Source: Rhizobacter sp.
Lineage (GTDB): Bacteria > Pseudomonadota > Gammaproteobacteria > Burkholderiales > Burkholderiaceae_C
Reading direction: 5' to 3'
Assembly: GCF_018780185.1 (NCBI RefSeq)
Contig: NZ_JADMJX010000118.1
Location: 1-52,114 of the forward strand
DNA: 52,114 nt
Shown here: in pieces, positions 33,301 to 40,869 of the stretch
Numbering within the stretch: position 1 is the stretch's first letter
Layout: every line of letters begins with the position of its first letter
Made by a program: the position numbers and the translations under genes
Notes under the pieces: model-generated
What the model was told of the DNA's origin: nothing
The model's database searches: none
What the model saw: the letters and a program-made list of their open reading frames with translations, nothing else

Positions 33301-33392
33301 CTGAACAGGTGCTCACCGACGGCCCCAAGCGCATCGGCATCTTCATCGAAGACGCCGACCACGAAGGTTTCTACGTCTCTGAACAGCAATAG
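30336..33392 (+). CDS. vgrG: VgrG spike protein (TssI), second copy
   Basis: This second VgrG (1018 aa) has the same plan as the first. A gp27-like base (SDGGLARYKLTIEPWLSFLG near residue 110; QYHESDLAFVQRLLAEEGLF near 187) precedes the OB-fold signature IKVQFHWQRGAQS near 475 and WVRVSQAWAGSNWGG near 510. EVLVSFVEGDIDRPVVIG follows near 535, then a long DUF2345 region. The C-terminus is again transthyretin-like (DAAGNPLAGKAYALMMPDGS, with KTDAAGRTEQVL). It is separated from clpV by 141 bp without a clear Shine-Dalgarno, and the 929-aa effector candidate follows 33 bp later. The N-terminal two-thirds align well by eye with the first VgrG, while the DUF2345 region and tail differ, suggesting carriers specialised for different cargo. 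Confidence 0.95.
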   Translation: MTVLSAVQSLVQAVLAALGPSQNQRLLRLYTPLGPNVLLAERVQGTETIGPRAPGGAAQSGFKFEVLALSTNAHLQLKDLIGQPVRLDLLTQQSRTVLRPFHGHVTAFALLGSDGGLARYKLTIEPWLSFLGHRQDAWVFQDKTVMQIIDEVFADYQGQGKLAPAWRWELADATRYPRRSLCMQYHESDLAFVQRLLAEEGLFCWFEHQAEEGDGLGQHTLVIADHNGCFKPNVQPLVRYTQSAAASFSEDSLTQFHETRRVAATTLAAASWDHAAVQQSGSQAAGDARISPAEMQLSLRDQPGAYAYEDATQAQRITQRQLEAIQAPAFQSQAQGSLRQAACATTFSLSEHASVSASTRWVTLAVQHRARNNISADLGTSLQGLLGKVPPAFATASDDAPSARAPKPSLFKGNANQSTEPLYQALLLTQDASIPVRAASCVNEHGDIVFTRPQVSGVQTAIVVGLGEPVHTDRDNRIKVQFHWQRGAQSAHRLNHVAGSNAPGDDGTGTWVRVSQAWAGSNWGGHHTPRLGQEVLVSFVEGDIDRPVVIGSVYNGQGQQDAQGNQVAAGAATATGNAASWFPGNQKAGELEGHQHPQVLAGFKSQSLDSSQSGAGAYNQLVLDDSPAQARMTLGSTTAASWLQLGHLLQQNDNQRLAKRGHGLDLATAAHGAVRAGAGLHLSAYTRAQGTQASAQSVEARAGVSQLEQAAELTQTLSDTAQKHNAKLSAEVQPKDMPVRLGQQASVDSLSATDNRGVTEAAGDEEMVTIQGGAGSISAWSRPDLLISAPGGVGSATPAHSVMSAGNTASLAAGQDINWTSQRHTAVAVKAGLSLFTYGKAQNGSKPNAETGMQLHAASGNVSVQAQANTLNLTADKAISVASVTNAITMGSPKHVLLTAGGASLRITSGAITLTTTGPASFKAAMKELTGGEAASAPDLRFGVATLPQHYLRFAAKDAAGNPLAGKAYALMMPDGSTKTGKTDAAGRTEQVLTDGPKRIGIFIEDADHEGFYVSEQQ

Positions 33393-33425
33393 AACAACGC
33401 GACAAGGCTGAGGGAGCGCCACGGC

Positions 33426-36215
33426 ATGGCAACGGGAAAATTCAGGCTGTTCTACAAGGACGGCAACGTCGACCACGCGTGCGCGGGAGTGCACTACCAG
33501 GTCCTGTCTCCCGGCGGTGCGATCGCCGGCTCGGGGAAGACCGACGCCCATGGGGAAACGGTCGAGTTCAACTCGGCTTCGGGCCCGGGGACCTACGAGC
33601 TGCAAGTGCGAGAAGGCCCGAGCGGCGGCTGGTCGGAACCCGATGTCCATGACGGGCCGGAGAACAAGCCCGAGATCCGTCTGGCGGCGCTGTCCGAGCG
33701 CGGAGCCACTACCCGATCTATCCGCGTCAAACCTTACCTGCGTGTGCGCTTCCACACCCACCCGGACCGCAAGCCGATTCCTGGTGCGAAGTTCACCGCC
33801 CGCACGCTTGATGCGAACGGAAAGCGCGTGATCGCGCGCGAGCTTGAGAAGTCGAAGCCTGTCGACGGGACGACCGACGCCAAGGGTGAGACCGGTGTCA
33901 TCTGGTGCGCCAGTTCCTCGGCCTTCAGCTTCGTGTTGCCGAACACCGGGGGCGCCGTGAGTGTGCACACCAAGGCTCTTGCCCCCCTCGTCAAAGGACA
34001 GGACTTCCAGCTCTACGAATTCCCCTTCAAGACCGCGATCGCCACCACCGGCCCCGACCCGGCAAAGCAGGCTGACATGGCCGGCAAGAAAAGCCTGCCG
34101 GTGCTGATCTCGCCTGCCGACCAAGAGTTGATCATGGTGCCGCAGAGCGACTTCGACGAGTTCGAGGAGATGAGTGGTCGCCTCGACAAGATCATGGGTG
34201 CGGCCCACCTGGCCAAACTGGATCTCAGCCGCGCGCTGGAGTCGCAGACGCCTTCCGAAATCGCGGCTGCCGAGAAGGCGCTCGGCCTCGCCGAGGACAA
34301 GGTTAAGTCCGAGCTGAACAAGAACTTCTCGAAGCTCGCCGATCTGAAGGAGGTCGTGACCCTGGAGTCGTTCAACAAGAGCGGCGTCAAGGGCGAGTCG
34401 CAGATGGGCCTGCGCCGCCGCTACCTGAAGAGCGACAAGTACTTGCAACTCAAGGCCAAGCGCATCAACAAGTCCGAATACAAGCTCAACCTGAAGTTCG
34501 GAAGCGTTGCCGACACAAAGGGTGGGGCGAGTGTGTCGCCTAAGTCTCTGGACGTAGCGGCGCTCAAGAAGTCGTTCGAGAAGATCTCGGTCAGCCTCAA
34601 GACGAGTAAGGAGTGGAAGTCCGATCCGAAGGTTGTGAGTCTGCTCGACGTCGCCGGCAACGAGTTCGCCGACACTCTGCTCAAGAGCGACACCTACGAG
34701 GTTGACGCACAAGCGCAATGGCTGCGTTTTGTCGGGGCCGCGGGCGCCAACGCCGAGGTTGATTGGAAAAAGAAGAAGGCGCTGATCCAGGGCAACCTGC
34801 AGGCCAAGCTCATCCTTTGCGAAGGCAAGACCACGGGCCGATGGGCTGTCCCGTCGCTCAAGGGTTGGATGATGAGCTTCGGCGGCGAAGACTTGGGCGC
34901 CTTGCGATTCGTGCTCGAGTGCGAGTTGTATGGCTTCGCTGGCGCGAAGCTGATGGCCAGCGGGGCCGTGGGCATCGCGCTAAAAGATGGCAAGCAAGTG
35001 GCTATCCCGGTCAAGAAGGACGATAGCCAGTCGCTCGCGAAGTCCATCGACCCCAAGACCAAGCTGCCTCGATTCCAGCCCGATAGCCCTTACGCCAAGA
35101 TGCCTGAGAACCTCAATGGTGTGCAGGCCGAGGTGAATGCCTTTGCGGGTGTTGAGGCCGGCGTCACGCCCGGCGGCAAGATCCAGTGGTTGCCGCCTCG
35201 GCAGAAGGAATTCGTGAGCTTCGCCGAGGTGTCAGGCACGCTGGCCGGCAATGCAGGCATTGGTGCTGCGGCACAGCTCTACATCTACATGGCCGAGGGC
35301 AAGTTCCGCGTGCGCGTCGCCGCGCAACTGTGCTTCGGTCTGGGCGGCAAGGGATCGGTCGATTTCACCGTCAACGCCGACAAGATCGGCGAGTTTGTGG
35401 AATGGATTGCCTACCAACTGCTGCACGCTGGTTTCCGCAAGCTGGTTTATTTTGCAGAGGCGGCGTTTGGTGTGCTGTCGCGTTTGCTGCTGCTGTGCGT
35501 GGCCCATGGTTCACCAGAGGCAAAAGCCATCGAGGCCTGGGCCGCCAACATCGACGTCGCGTTCCGTGCCTACATCACCTCCCTGGAGCTGGCCAAGACG
35601 CGACGCGAAATGGTTGACAACATCAACCGCGTGCCGCCGTGGCTGGTGCATGCCACGCCCGAGACGCGCGGCATGCTGCTGTATCAGATCACCCGCCACG
35701 GCACCCCCAGCCATGCGCGCGATCTGCCCAGTTCCAAGGCAAGCACCTTCTTGGACCTCCAGATTCATTACCTGTCATCCCACAAGGAGGCGGTGTGCAA
35801 GATTCTGGAAGGGGTTCAGACGGCGCGGGAATGGGCCAACGTCATGGAGCACATGTCCGTGCGCGGCAGCAAGGTTGCCGATCCCGGCAAGAAGGAGGGC
35901 GACGTGGTTCGCTTCCTGAACAACGGTGTCTCGCTGGCGGACCTGCCACCGGTGATGTCGCGCATGAACCAGGCCACGACCACGGCTCCAGCGAAAGAGT
36001 CGCCGACGACGGGCAATGCGTTCCTCGACCGCTACCTGAAGAAGCGCGACGCCCTGATCGATCGCTTTCCCAAGGGTTACCAGGTTGCGCAACTTACGCC
36101 CTACGGCGGCAATGGCATGCACCGCAGCGGGCAACCGTCCGTGGACTTCGCGCAGATCGAAACCCGAGGCATCGGCGAGGCGATGCCTGGCGACCCCGGC
36201 TCCCACACCGGTTGA
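33426..36215 (+). CDS. candidate T6SS effector, 929 aa, with N-terminal transthyretin-like modules
   Basis: I cannot name this protein's family. Residues ~1-90 and ~100-185 look like two transthyretin/Ig-like modules: GKTDAHGETVEF and DGTTDAKGETGVI carry the same G-x-TDa-x-Ge turn seen at the VgrG C-termini. Residues ~225-330 are helical and charged. Residues ~450-660 alternate Gly-rich strands (ELYGFAGAKLMASGAVGIAL; TLAGNAGIGAAAQLYIYMAE; AAQLCFGLGGKGSVDFTVN). A hydrophobic helix (AAFGVLSRLLLLCVA) follows near 690, and the C-terminal ~200 residues are helical. There is no signal peptide, consistent with T6SS delivery. GGGAG precedes the ATG by nine bases, and vgrG ends 33 bp upstream. A membrane-active toxin would fit the glycine-rich and hydrophobic region, but that is a guess. 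Confidence 0.75.
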   Translation: MATGKFRLFYKDGNVDHACAGVHYQVLSPGGAIAGSGKTDAHGETVEFNSASGPGTYELQVREGPSGGWSEPDVHDGPENKPEIRLAALSERGATTRSIRVKPYLRVRFHTHPDRKPIPGAKFTARTLDANGKRVIARELEKSKPVDGTTDAKGETGVIWCASSSAFSFVLPNTGGAVSVHTKALAPLVKGQDFQLYEFPFKTAIATTGPDPAKQADMAGKKSLPVLISPADQELIMVPQSDFDEFEEMSGRLDKIMGAAHLAKLDLSRALESQTPSEIAAAEKALGLAEDKVKSELNKNFSKLADLKEVVTLESFNKSGVKGESQMGLRRRYLKSDKYLQLKAKRINKSEYKLNLKFGSVADTKGGASVSPKSLDVAALKKSFEKISVSLKTSKEWKSDPKVVSLLDVAGNEFADTLLKSDTYEVDAQAQWLRFVGAAGANAEVDWKKKKALIQGNLQAKLILCEGKTTGRWAVPSLKGWMMSFGGEDLGALRFVLECELYGFAGAKLMASGAVGIALKDGKQVAIPVKKDDSQSLAKSIDPKTKLPRFQPDSPYAKMPENLNGVQAEVNAFAGVEAGVTPGGKIQWLPPRQKEFVSFAEVSGTLAGNAGIGAAAQLYIYMAEGKFRVRVAAQLCFGLGGKGSVDFTVNADKIGEFVEWIAYQLLHAGFRKLVYFAEAAFGVLSRLLLLCVAHGSPEAKAIEAWAANIDVAFRAYITSLELAKTRREMVDNINRVPPWLVHATPETRGMLLYQITRHGTPSHARDLPSSKASTFLDLQIHYLSSHKEAVCKILEGVQTAREWANVMEHMSVRGSKVADPGKKEGDVVRFLNNGVSLADLPPVMSRMNQATTTAPAKESPTTGNAFLDRYLKKRDALIDRFPKGYQVAQLTPYGGNGMHRSGQPSVDFAQIETRGIGEAMPGDPGSHTG

Positions 36216-36266
36216 CGATGCGTTGCGGTGCGGGGTGCGCCGCCGGCGTCTCGCCCCGCCAGGCGC

Positions 36267-37316
36267 TCAGCGCGCGGCTTGAAGAGGTTTGCCGCTGTTG
36301 ACGACGCAACGCGCCGTGGTGTCGCTGGTCATGTTCGATTCAGGATCAGGCTTGAACGTCACCGCGTTCACCTTCGGCGGGTCCGGATGCCGATGACGGC
36401 GCGTGAAGCTGAGCCCATCGCCCATGGCCAAGTTGTTGCCTTCCTGGTGGGCGGAGCTTCTCAAGACCTTCTCCTGCCCTGAGGCCGGACCTGCGGGGTT
36501 CTTCTCGACGGACGTCGCGTAGTAGTGTGGGTCGTACCAGTCGAGCACCCACTCGAACCCGTCGGTCACCATGTCATGCAGGCCCAGTGGCGTGGGTGGG
36601 AACTGGCCCAGCGCGAGTGACGGCCCCGGGAAGTCGAGTTGGTGCTTCGAGAGGTAGTCGTCGGCAAGTGCCGAGCTCCACACGTTGCGGCCGGCTTCGA
36701 TCTTGCCGTTGTCGGTGGCGTAGAGCACCATCTGCCCGCGGTTGCGCGCCGCGTACTCCCACTGTGCTTCGGTGGGCAGGTCCATCGGCAACTGCAGCAG
36801 GCGGCCCAGCCATTGGCAGTACTCGCGCGCATCTCGCCAGTTCAGGCCTGCCGCGGCATCGGCGTAGCGCACCTTCTTGCTCACGAGGTCCATGCCGACG
36901 CGGGCCTTGCCCGTTGCAGCGCTGTAGACGTCGTGGTCGGCGTAGGTGGTCTTGTAGGCGTTGATCGAGAAACTGTCGACGCTCACCTTGTGTGCAGGCT
37001 TGTTGTCGGTGGCAGACGAATACGGCAGTTTCTCTGGGCTGTGCAGCGGCCCGAAGTCGCCCATCTGGAAACTGCCGCCCTCGACGAACTTCAGGTTCTT
37101 CAAGGTCTTGTCCATCAGCGCCCGCACCGGCGGCGTGATGGCTGTACTGGCCCCCGCAACGGTCGTTCGTGGGGCTGCCGTCGGAGGCGGTGACTTGGCC
37201 TCGCAAGCGGGCAGCAACACGACGGCCCACATGCCGCAGCACAGCAGTCGGATGGCGCGGCCAGTGGGCGTGGACTGCATCGGCGTGAACGGGTAGGGAA
37301 TCGTTGCAGGCTTCAT
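36267..37316 (-). CDS. FGE/SUMF1-like lipoprotein, possible immunity or accessory protein
   Basis: This 349-aa protein has a formylglycine-generating-enzyme fold. The signatures are LKFVEGGSFQMGDFG near residue 74, HKVSVDSFSINAYKTT near 110, the WRDAREYCQWLGRLLQLPM segment near 157, LPTEAQWEYAAR near 180 and GLHDMVTDGFEWVLDWY near 245. The usual GGSW turn is replaced by RSSAHQEG, and the Cys pair of true FGE is not apparent, so oxidase activity is doubtful. The N-terminus has a signal ending LLPAC, a lipobox-like site (Pro at -2 is unusual), so periplasmic attachment is likely. The gene converges on the 929-aa effector gene with a 51-bp gap. That makes it a candidate periplasmic immunity protein; this is inference. 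MQSTP, 12 codons in, is an alternative start. Confidence 0.82.
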   Translation of the reverse strand: MKPATIPYPFTPMQSTPTGRAIRLLCCGMWAVVLLPACEAKSPPPTAAPRTTVAGASTAITPPVRALMDKTLKNLKFVEGGSFQMGDFGPLHSPEKLPYSSATDNKPAHKVSVDSFSINAYKTTYADHDVYSAATGKARVGMDLVSKKVRYADAAAGLNWRDAREYCQWLGRLLQLPMDLPTEAQWEYAARNRGQMVLYATDNGKIEAGRNVWSSALADDYLSKHQLDFPGPSLALGQFPPTPLGLHDMVTDGFEWVLDWYDPHYYATSVEKNPAGPASGQEKVLRSSAHQEGNNLAMGDGLSFTRRHRHPDPPKVNAVTFKPDPESNMTSDTTARCVVNSGKPLQAAR

Positions 37317-37441
37317 GGGTGGGTGGACAGGGCGAGGGAGAATGGCCGCATCTTATGCGTGCGACGCTGTTGCCAGAGGTCTTGGCACACACGCATACAA
37401 CTCCACGCGCAGTGGTGCGCTTGCCAGCCTTCTGCTCCTCC

Positions 37442-38416
37442 ATGCGGTCTCTCTCATTGACGTCGAAGTTCCTGCGCATCCTGTTGCTTCTTGCTGCCGG
37501 CTGGTGTGCTGGACTGGCCGTCAGCGCGGCGGCACAGGAGCCACTCGCCTTGCCTGCCTATGCCACGGTGGTCGACCCCACAGGCATGCTGGTCGAGGCC
37601 GAGGCGGCGGCGTTGGCCGGCAAGCTGCGTGCCTTCGAGAAAACCTACGGGCCGCAGGTCGCGGTGGTGCTGCTGGCTTCGACCAAGCCCGAGCCCCTTG
37701 AGGACTACGCGAACCGCCTTGCCAACACCTGGAAGCTTGGGCGTGAAGGCATCGGCGACGGCGTCGTGATCGTTCTCGCGAGAGATGACCGCCAGATTCG
37801 CGTCGAGGTGTCTCGTGCGCTAGAGGGCGCGCTGCCCGACGTGGTGGTTGGTCGCATCCTGACCGAGGTGATGATGCCGTCCCTGAAGCAGGGCGACATC
37901 GCAGGCGGCCTCGTCCGCGGCGTGGACGCCTTGATCGCGCACATGACACAGGCCGAGGGGTCGCAGGTCAGCACGCCGTCGCGCAACCGGCTCGAGGTTT
38001 ATCTGGAGGCGCACAAGACGGAGGTGGCGTGGACGGCCGCCGGGCTGGGTGGAACGATCTTCGTCGGCTTGATGGGCCTCGCGCTAGCGAAGGTGGGCGG
38101 CGTGCTGGCGGGGTTTTTCCTGGTGGTGATCGGCGTGCTGGCCGGTATCACCGGACGGCAGTACCAACTGCATGCAAACGGGACGGGCGGCACGTTTCTG
38201 TTGGTGGCGTTCGTGTTCTTCACGGCGTTCTTCGCCTGGGGCCTGCTGGCCCTCGTGCTGCTTGGTCGCAGGGGCGACGACGGCGGGGCGAACGCGGGCC
38301 CGACGCGGCACGAGCCGTCAAGCGAACGCGATGACCGCGACGACACCGGCTCGTCGGACGACCGCAGCGGCGGCGGCGGCGACTACGCGGGCGGCGGCGC
38401 AACGGGGCGCTGGTGA
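37442..38416 (+). CDS. TPM-domain membrane protein (YgcG family)
   Basis: A 324-aa exported membrane protein starts MRSLSLTSKFLRILLLLAAG. Its signal peptide ends around SAAAQ, followed by a TPM_phosphatase/YgcG domain at residues ~40-170: VVDPTGMLVEAEAAAL, VAVVLLAST, GDGVVIVLARDDRQIRVEV and LEGALPDVVVGRIL. Two or three transmembrane helices lie near 205-285. The tail is acidic and ends GGGGDYAGGGATGRW, the Gly-rich terminus typical of YgcG proteins. The role of the family is poorly defined; repair or assembly of membrane complexes has been proposed for TPM proteins in other organisms. The start is the last Met giving a proper signal peptide, and no Shine-Dalgarno is seen. A promoter must lie in the 125 bp shared with the FGE-like gene. 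Confidence 0.87.
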   Translation: MRSLSLTSKFLRILLLLAAGWCAGLAVSAAAQEPLALPAYATVVDPTGMLVEAEAAALAGKLRAFEKTYGPQVAVVLLASTKPEPLEDYANRLANTWKLGREGIGDGVVIVLARDDRQIRVEVSRALEGALPDVVVGRILTEVMMPSLKQGDIAGGLVRGVDALIAHMTQAEGSQVSTPSRNRLEVYLEAHKTEVAWTAAGLGGTIFVGLMGLALAKVGGVLAGFFLVVIGVLAGITGRQYQLHANGTGGTFLLVAFVFFTAFFAWGLLALVLLGRRGDDGGANAGPTRHEPSSERDDRDDTGSSDDRSGGGGDYAGGGATGRW

Positions 38417-38491
38417 TGCCTCCCCTGCGTCTTCAACCTGTCGCGCGCAACCAGGAGTAAGGTGCGCTCCGTCCAGACTCCAGGAGGCCTC

Positions 38492-38779
38492 ATGATCCCG
38501 CGCATCGACATCGATCAAACCACCCCCGACACCTTCGACTACCGTGTCACCCACGAATCCGAGCCCCTGTTCGATGACAGCGGCTTCAGCTCGGTGATGC
38601 ACTGCCTGGTCGCCGCCATCGAAGGGCTTTCGCCGGAGATCGTGGCGGTCGAGGTGGCCTACGGTGGCTACGTCTCCGGCACTTATCCGCTGGCCGTCAT
38701 TGCGATGAACCACGAGCAGATCGCGGCCCATGCAGTCAACACCACCGAGTCGATCCGTGAGGCCTTGAGCGGCGGTTGA
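38492..38779 (+). CDS. small conserved-looking protein of unknown function
   Basis: A 95-aa soluble acidic protein begins MIPRIDIDQTTPDTFDYRVTH. The start is well supported: GGAGG lies five bases before the ATG. The sequence reads as alternating strand and helix (YRVTHESEPLFDDSGFSSVM; IVAVEVAYGGYVSGTYPLAV). It has no signal, membrane helix or known motif. The GC and codon pattern is that of a real gene. It lies 75 bp after the TPM gene and about 100 bp before pssA. No function can be proposed. Confidence 0.75.
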   Translation: MIPRIDIDQTTPDTFDYRVTHESEPLFDDSGFSSVMHCLVAAIEGLSPEIVAVEVAYGGYVSGTYPLAVIAMNHEQIAAHAVNTTESIREALSGG

Positions 38780-38877
38780 TCGCGCGAAGGCGGCCATTTC
38801 CTACAGGCCAGCGGCTCAGGTCGCGCTACGCTGTGCCTTCGCCTCTTTCACGTTTCCCGACCAGCGAGTTTTCCACC

Positions 38878-39513
38878 ATGGCCCATTCCCCGCAGGCACC
38901 GCGCAAGCATTTCTCGATGATCCGGGGCTTTCACCTGGCCGACTTCCTCACGCTGGGCAATGCCGCCTGCGGCATGGGCGCGGTGATCTTCGCGATGGCG
39001 TACATGGGCAGTCAGTCGCTCTCGCACTTTTACGCGGCTGCCGCGATGGCGCCGGCCGCGTTTCTGTTCGACGTGCTCGATGGCCGCGTCGCGCGCTGGC
39101 GCCAGACGCACTCGTCACTCGGGCGTGAGCTCGATTCGCTGGCTGACATCATCTCGTTCGGCGTCGCACCCGCCGCGCTCGGCTACGCGGCAGGCTTGGC
39201 CGGTGGCTGGGACGCGGCCGCTCTCATCTACTTCATCTGCTGCGGCGTGTCGCGCCTGGCGCGCTACAACGTCACGGCCGAGTCGCTGTCGGCCGGGGCC
39301 GACAAGGTGGCTTACTTCGAGGGCACGCCCATTCCCACCAGCGTGCTGCTGACCGGCGTGCTGGCGATCGCGGCCTGGCAGGGTGCGCTTGGCGACGCGT
39401 TGTGGGGTGGTGCCTGGCAGATCGGGCCGTGGATGCTGCACCCGCTGTCGCTGATGTTCGTGCTGTCGGGCACGCTGATGATCAGCAAGACGCTGCGCAT
39501 TCCGAAGCTCTGA
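38878..39513 (+). CDS. pssA: CDP-diacylglycerol-serine O-phosphatidyltransferase
   Basis: Phosphatidylserine synthase (211 aa) condenses CDP-diacylglycerol with serine in the inner membrane, the first step to phosphatidylethanolamine. The CDP-alcohol phosphotransferase motif D-G-x2-A-R-x8-G-x3-D-x3-D is complete in DVLDGRVARWRQTHSSLGRE plus LDSLAD near residues 65-90. Several hydrophobic helices surround it (FLTLGNAACGMGAVIFAMAY near 22; ALIYFICCGVSRLARYN near 115). SRLARYN is characteristic of the integral-membrane PssA type. A longer frame starts at 38776 overlapping the small gene, but the ATG at 38878 begins the conserved protein. The gene is unrelated to the T6SS and is followed by a large inverted repeat. 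Confidence 0.92.
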   Translation: MAHSPQAPRKHFSMIRGFHLADFLTLGNAACGMGAVIFAMAYMGSQSLSHFYAAAAMAPAAFLFDVLDGRVARWRQTHSSLGRELDSLADIISFGVAPAALGYAAGLAGGWDAAALIYFICCGVSRLARYNVTAESLSAGADKVAYFEGTPIPTSVLLTGVLAIAAWQGALGDALWGGAWQIGPWMLHPLSLMFVLSGTLMISKTLRIPKL

Positions 39514-39527
39514 ACGCTCCTGCAGTC

Positions 39528-39597
39528 CCGTTCGGGCTGAGCCTGTCAAAGCCAGCAAGGTGCTGTGCGCACCCTTCGACAGGCTCAGGGCGAACGG
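39528..39597. repeat. dispersed inverted repeat, possible bidirectional terminator
   Basis: Two 24-base arms, 39528-39551 and 39574-39597, are reverse complements at 21 of 24 positions (one mismatch is a G-U-compatible pair) around a 22-base loop. The right arm contains CGACAGGCTCAGGGCGAACG, a sequence I recognise as a frequent intergenic repeat in Burkholderiales genomes. It lies exactly between the convergent pssA and bktB genes, where a shared terminator would be expected. No U-tract follows on either strand. Confidence 0.85.
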
Positions 39598-39605
39598 ACT
39601 CAGGC

Positions 39606-40790
39606 TCACATGCGCTCGAAGATCGCCGCAATGCCTTGCCCGCCGCCGATGCACATGGTCACCAGCGCATAACGCCCCTTGATGCGCTGCAGCTCGTACA
39701 ACGCCTTCACCGTGATGATGGCGCCCGTCGCGCCCACCGGGTGGCCGAGCGAGATGCCTGAGCCGTTGGGGTTGACCTTGGCGGGGTCGAAGCCCAGGTC
39801 CTTGCTCACAGCGCAGGCTTGAGCGGCGAAGGCTTCGTTGGCTTCGATCACGTCGAGGTCTGACACCTTCAAGCCCGCCTTCTCCAGCGCCTTGCGCGTG
39901 GCCGGCACCGGGCCGATGCCCATGTACAGCGGGTCGACGCCGGCGTGGCCGTACGACACCAGCCGTGCCAGCGGCTTCAGCCCACGGCGCTCGGCCTCGG
40001 CGCGCTCCATCAGCACCAGCGCGGCGGCGCCATCGTTCAGGCCCGACGCATTGCCCGCCGTCACCGTGCCGCCGTCTTTCTTGAACGCGGGCTTGAGCTT
40101 GGCCATGTCTTCGAGCTTGGCGTTCAGGCGCACGTGTTCGTCGGTGTCGAACATCACCGTGCCTTTGCGGCTTTCCAGCGCCACCGGCACGATCTGCTCC
40201 TTGAAGTAGCCGGCTTCGATGGCTTTCTGGGCGCGGTGGTGGCTCTCCAGTGCGGCCTCGTCTTGCTGCGCGCGGCTGATGTCCCACTTGGCGGCCACGT
40301 TCTCGGCGGTGATGCCCATGTGCACGGTGTGAAACGGGTCGTGCAGCGCGCCCAGCATCATGTCGACCATGGTGGCGTTGCCCATGCGCGCGCCCCAGCG
40401 GGCTTGCGGCAGCGAGTAGGGGCCGCGGCTCATGCTCTCCGCACCACCGGCCAGGGCGATCTCGGCGTCGCCGAGCAAGATGCTTTGCGAGGCGCTGATG
40501 ATGGCCTGCAGGCCCGAGCCGCACAGGCGGTTCACGGTGAGCGCGGGGGTTTCTTGCGCCACGCCACCATCGACGGCGGCCACGCGCGCGAGGTACATGT
40601 CGCGCGGCTCGGTGTTGATCACGTGGCCGAAGACCACGTGGCCCACGTCCTTGCCGTCGACCTGGGCGCGGGCCAGCGCCTCGCGGGTGGCGATGGCGCC
40701 CAGCTGGGTCGGGGGCACTTCCTTGAGCGCGCCGCCAAAGGTTCCGATGGCGGTGCGCGCACCGCTGACTACAACAACTTCTCTCTTCAT
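39606..40790 (-). CDS. bktB: acetyl-CoA acetyltransferase / beta-ketothiolase, BktB type
   Basis: A 394-aa type-II thiolase condenses or cleaves short-chain 3-ketoacyl-CoA in the cytosol. The N-terminal [20 protein letters not shown], the nucleophile Cys in [11 protein letters not shown] near residue 90, MGITAENVA near 153, the [19 protein letters not shown] segment near 245, NEAFAAQAC near 318 and the proton-donor Cys in [14 protein letters not shown] at the end are all intact. Much of the protein matches my memory of Cupriavidus necator BktB, the thiolase that makes 3-ketovaleryl-CoA for PHBV. The ATG at 40790 begins the conserved sequence. It is divergent from an SDR gene, and no phaB or phaC is visible here. 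Confidence 0.93.
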   Translation of the reverse strand: MKREVVVVSGARTAIGTFGGALKEVPPTQLGAIATREALARAQVDGKDVGHVVFGHVINTEPRDMYLARVAAVDGGVAQETPALTVNRLCGSGLQAIISASQSILLGDAEIALAGGAESMSRGPYSLPQARWGARMGNATMVDMMLGALHDPFHTVHMGITAENVAAKWDISRAQQDEAALESHHRAQKAIEAGYFKEQIVPVALESRKGTVMFDTDEHVRLNAKLEDMAKLKPAFKKDGGTVTAGNASGLNDGAAALVLMERAEAERRGLKPLARLVSYGHAGVDPLYMGIGPVPATRKALEKAGLKVSDLDVIEANEAFAAQACAVSKDLGFDPAKVNPNGSGISLGHPVGATGAIITVKALYELQRIKGRYALVTMCIGGGQGIAAIFERM

Positions 40791-40869
40791 GATGGCCTCG
40801 CGACGGGTTGAAAACCCTGATTGTGAACACATCGACAATGGCAGCCGCTGTTCAACGGATCGAACGACC

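Noticed and set aside
32163-34718. Leftward 851-codon open frame opposite vgrG and the effector gene
   Set aside because: It is antisense to two well-supported genes, has Arg/Gly/Leu-rich shadow composition and no domain. It is a product of GC-rich third positions.
36230-36259. GC-rich hairpin GCGGGG...CCCCGC between the 929-aa effector and FGE-like genes
   Set aside because: The arms are only six bases around an 18-base loop and no T-run follows on either strand, so terminator function is not supported.
36267-37316. True formylglycine-generating enzyme for sulfatase maturation
   Set aside because: No sulfatase gene is nearby, and the GGSW turn and Cys pair of active FGE are not visible.
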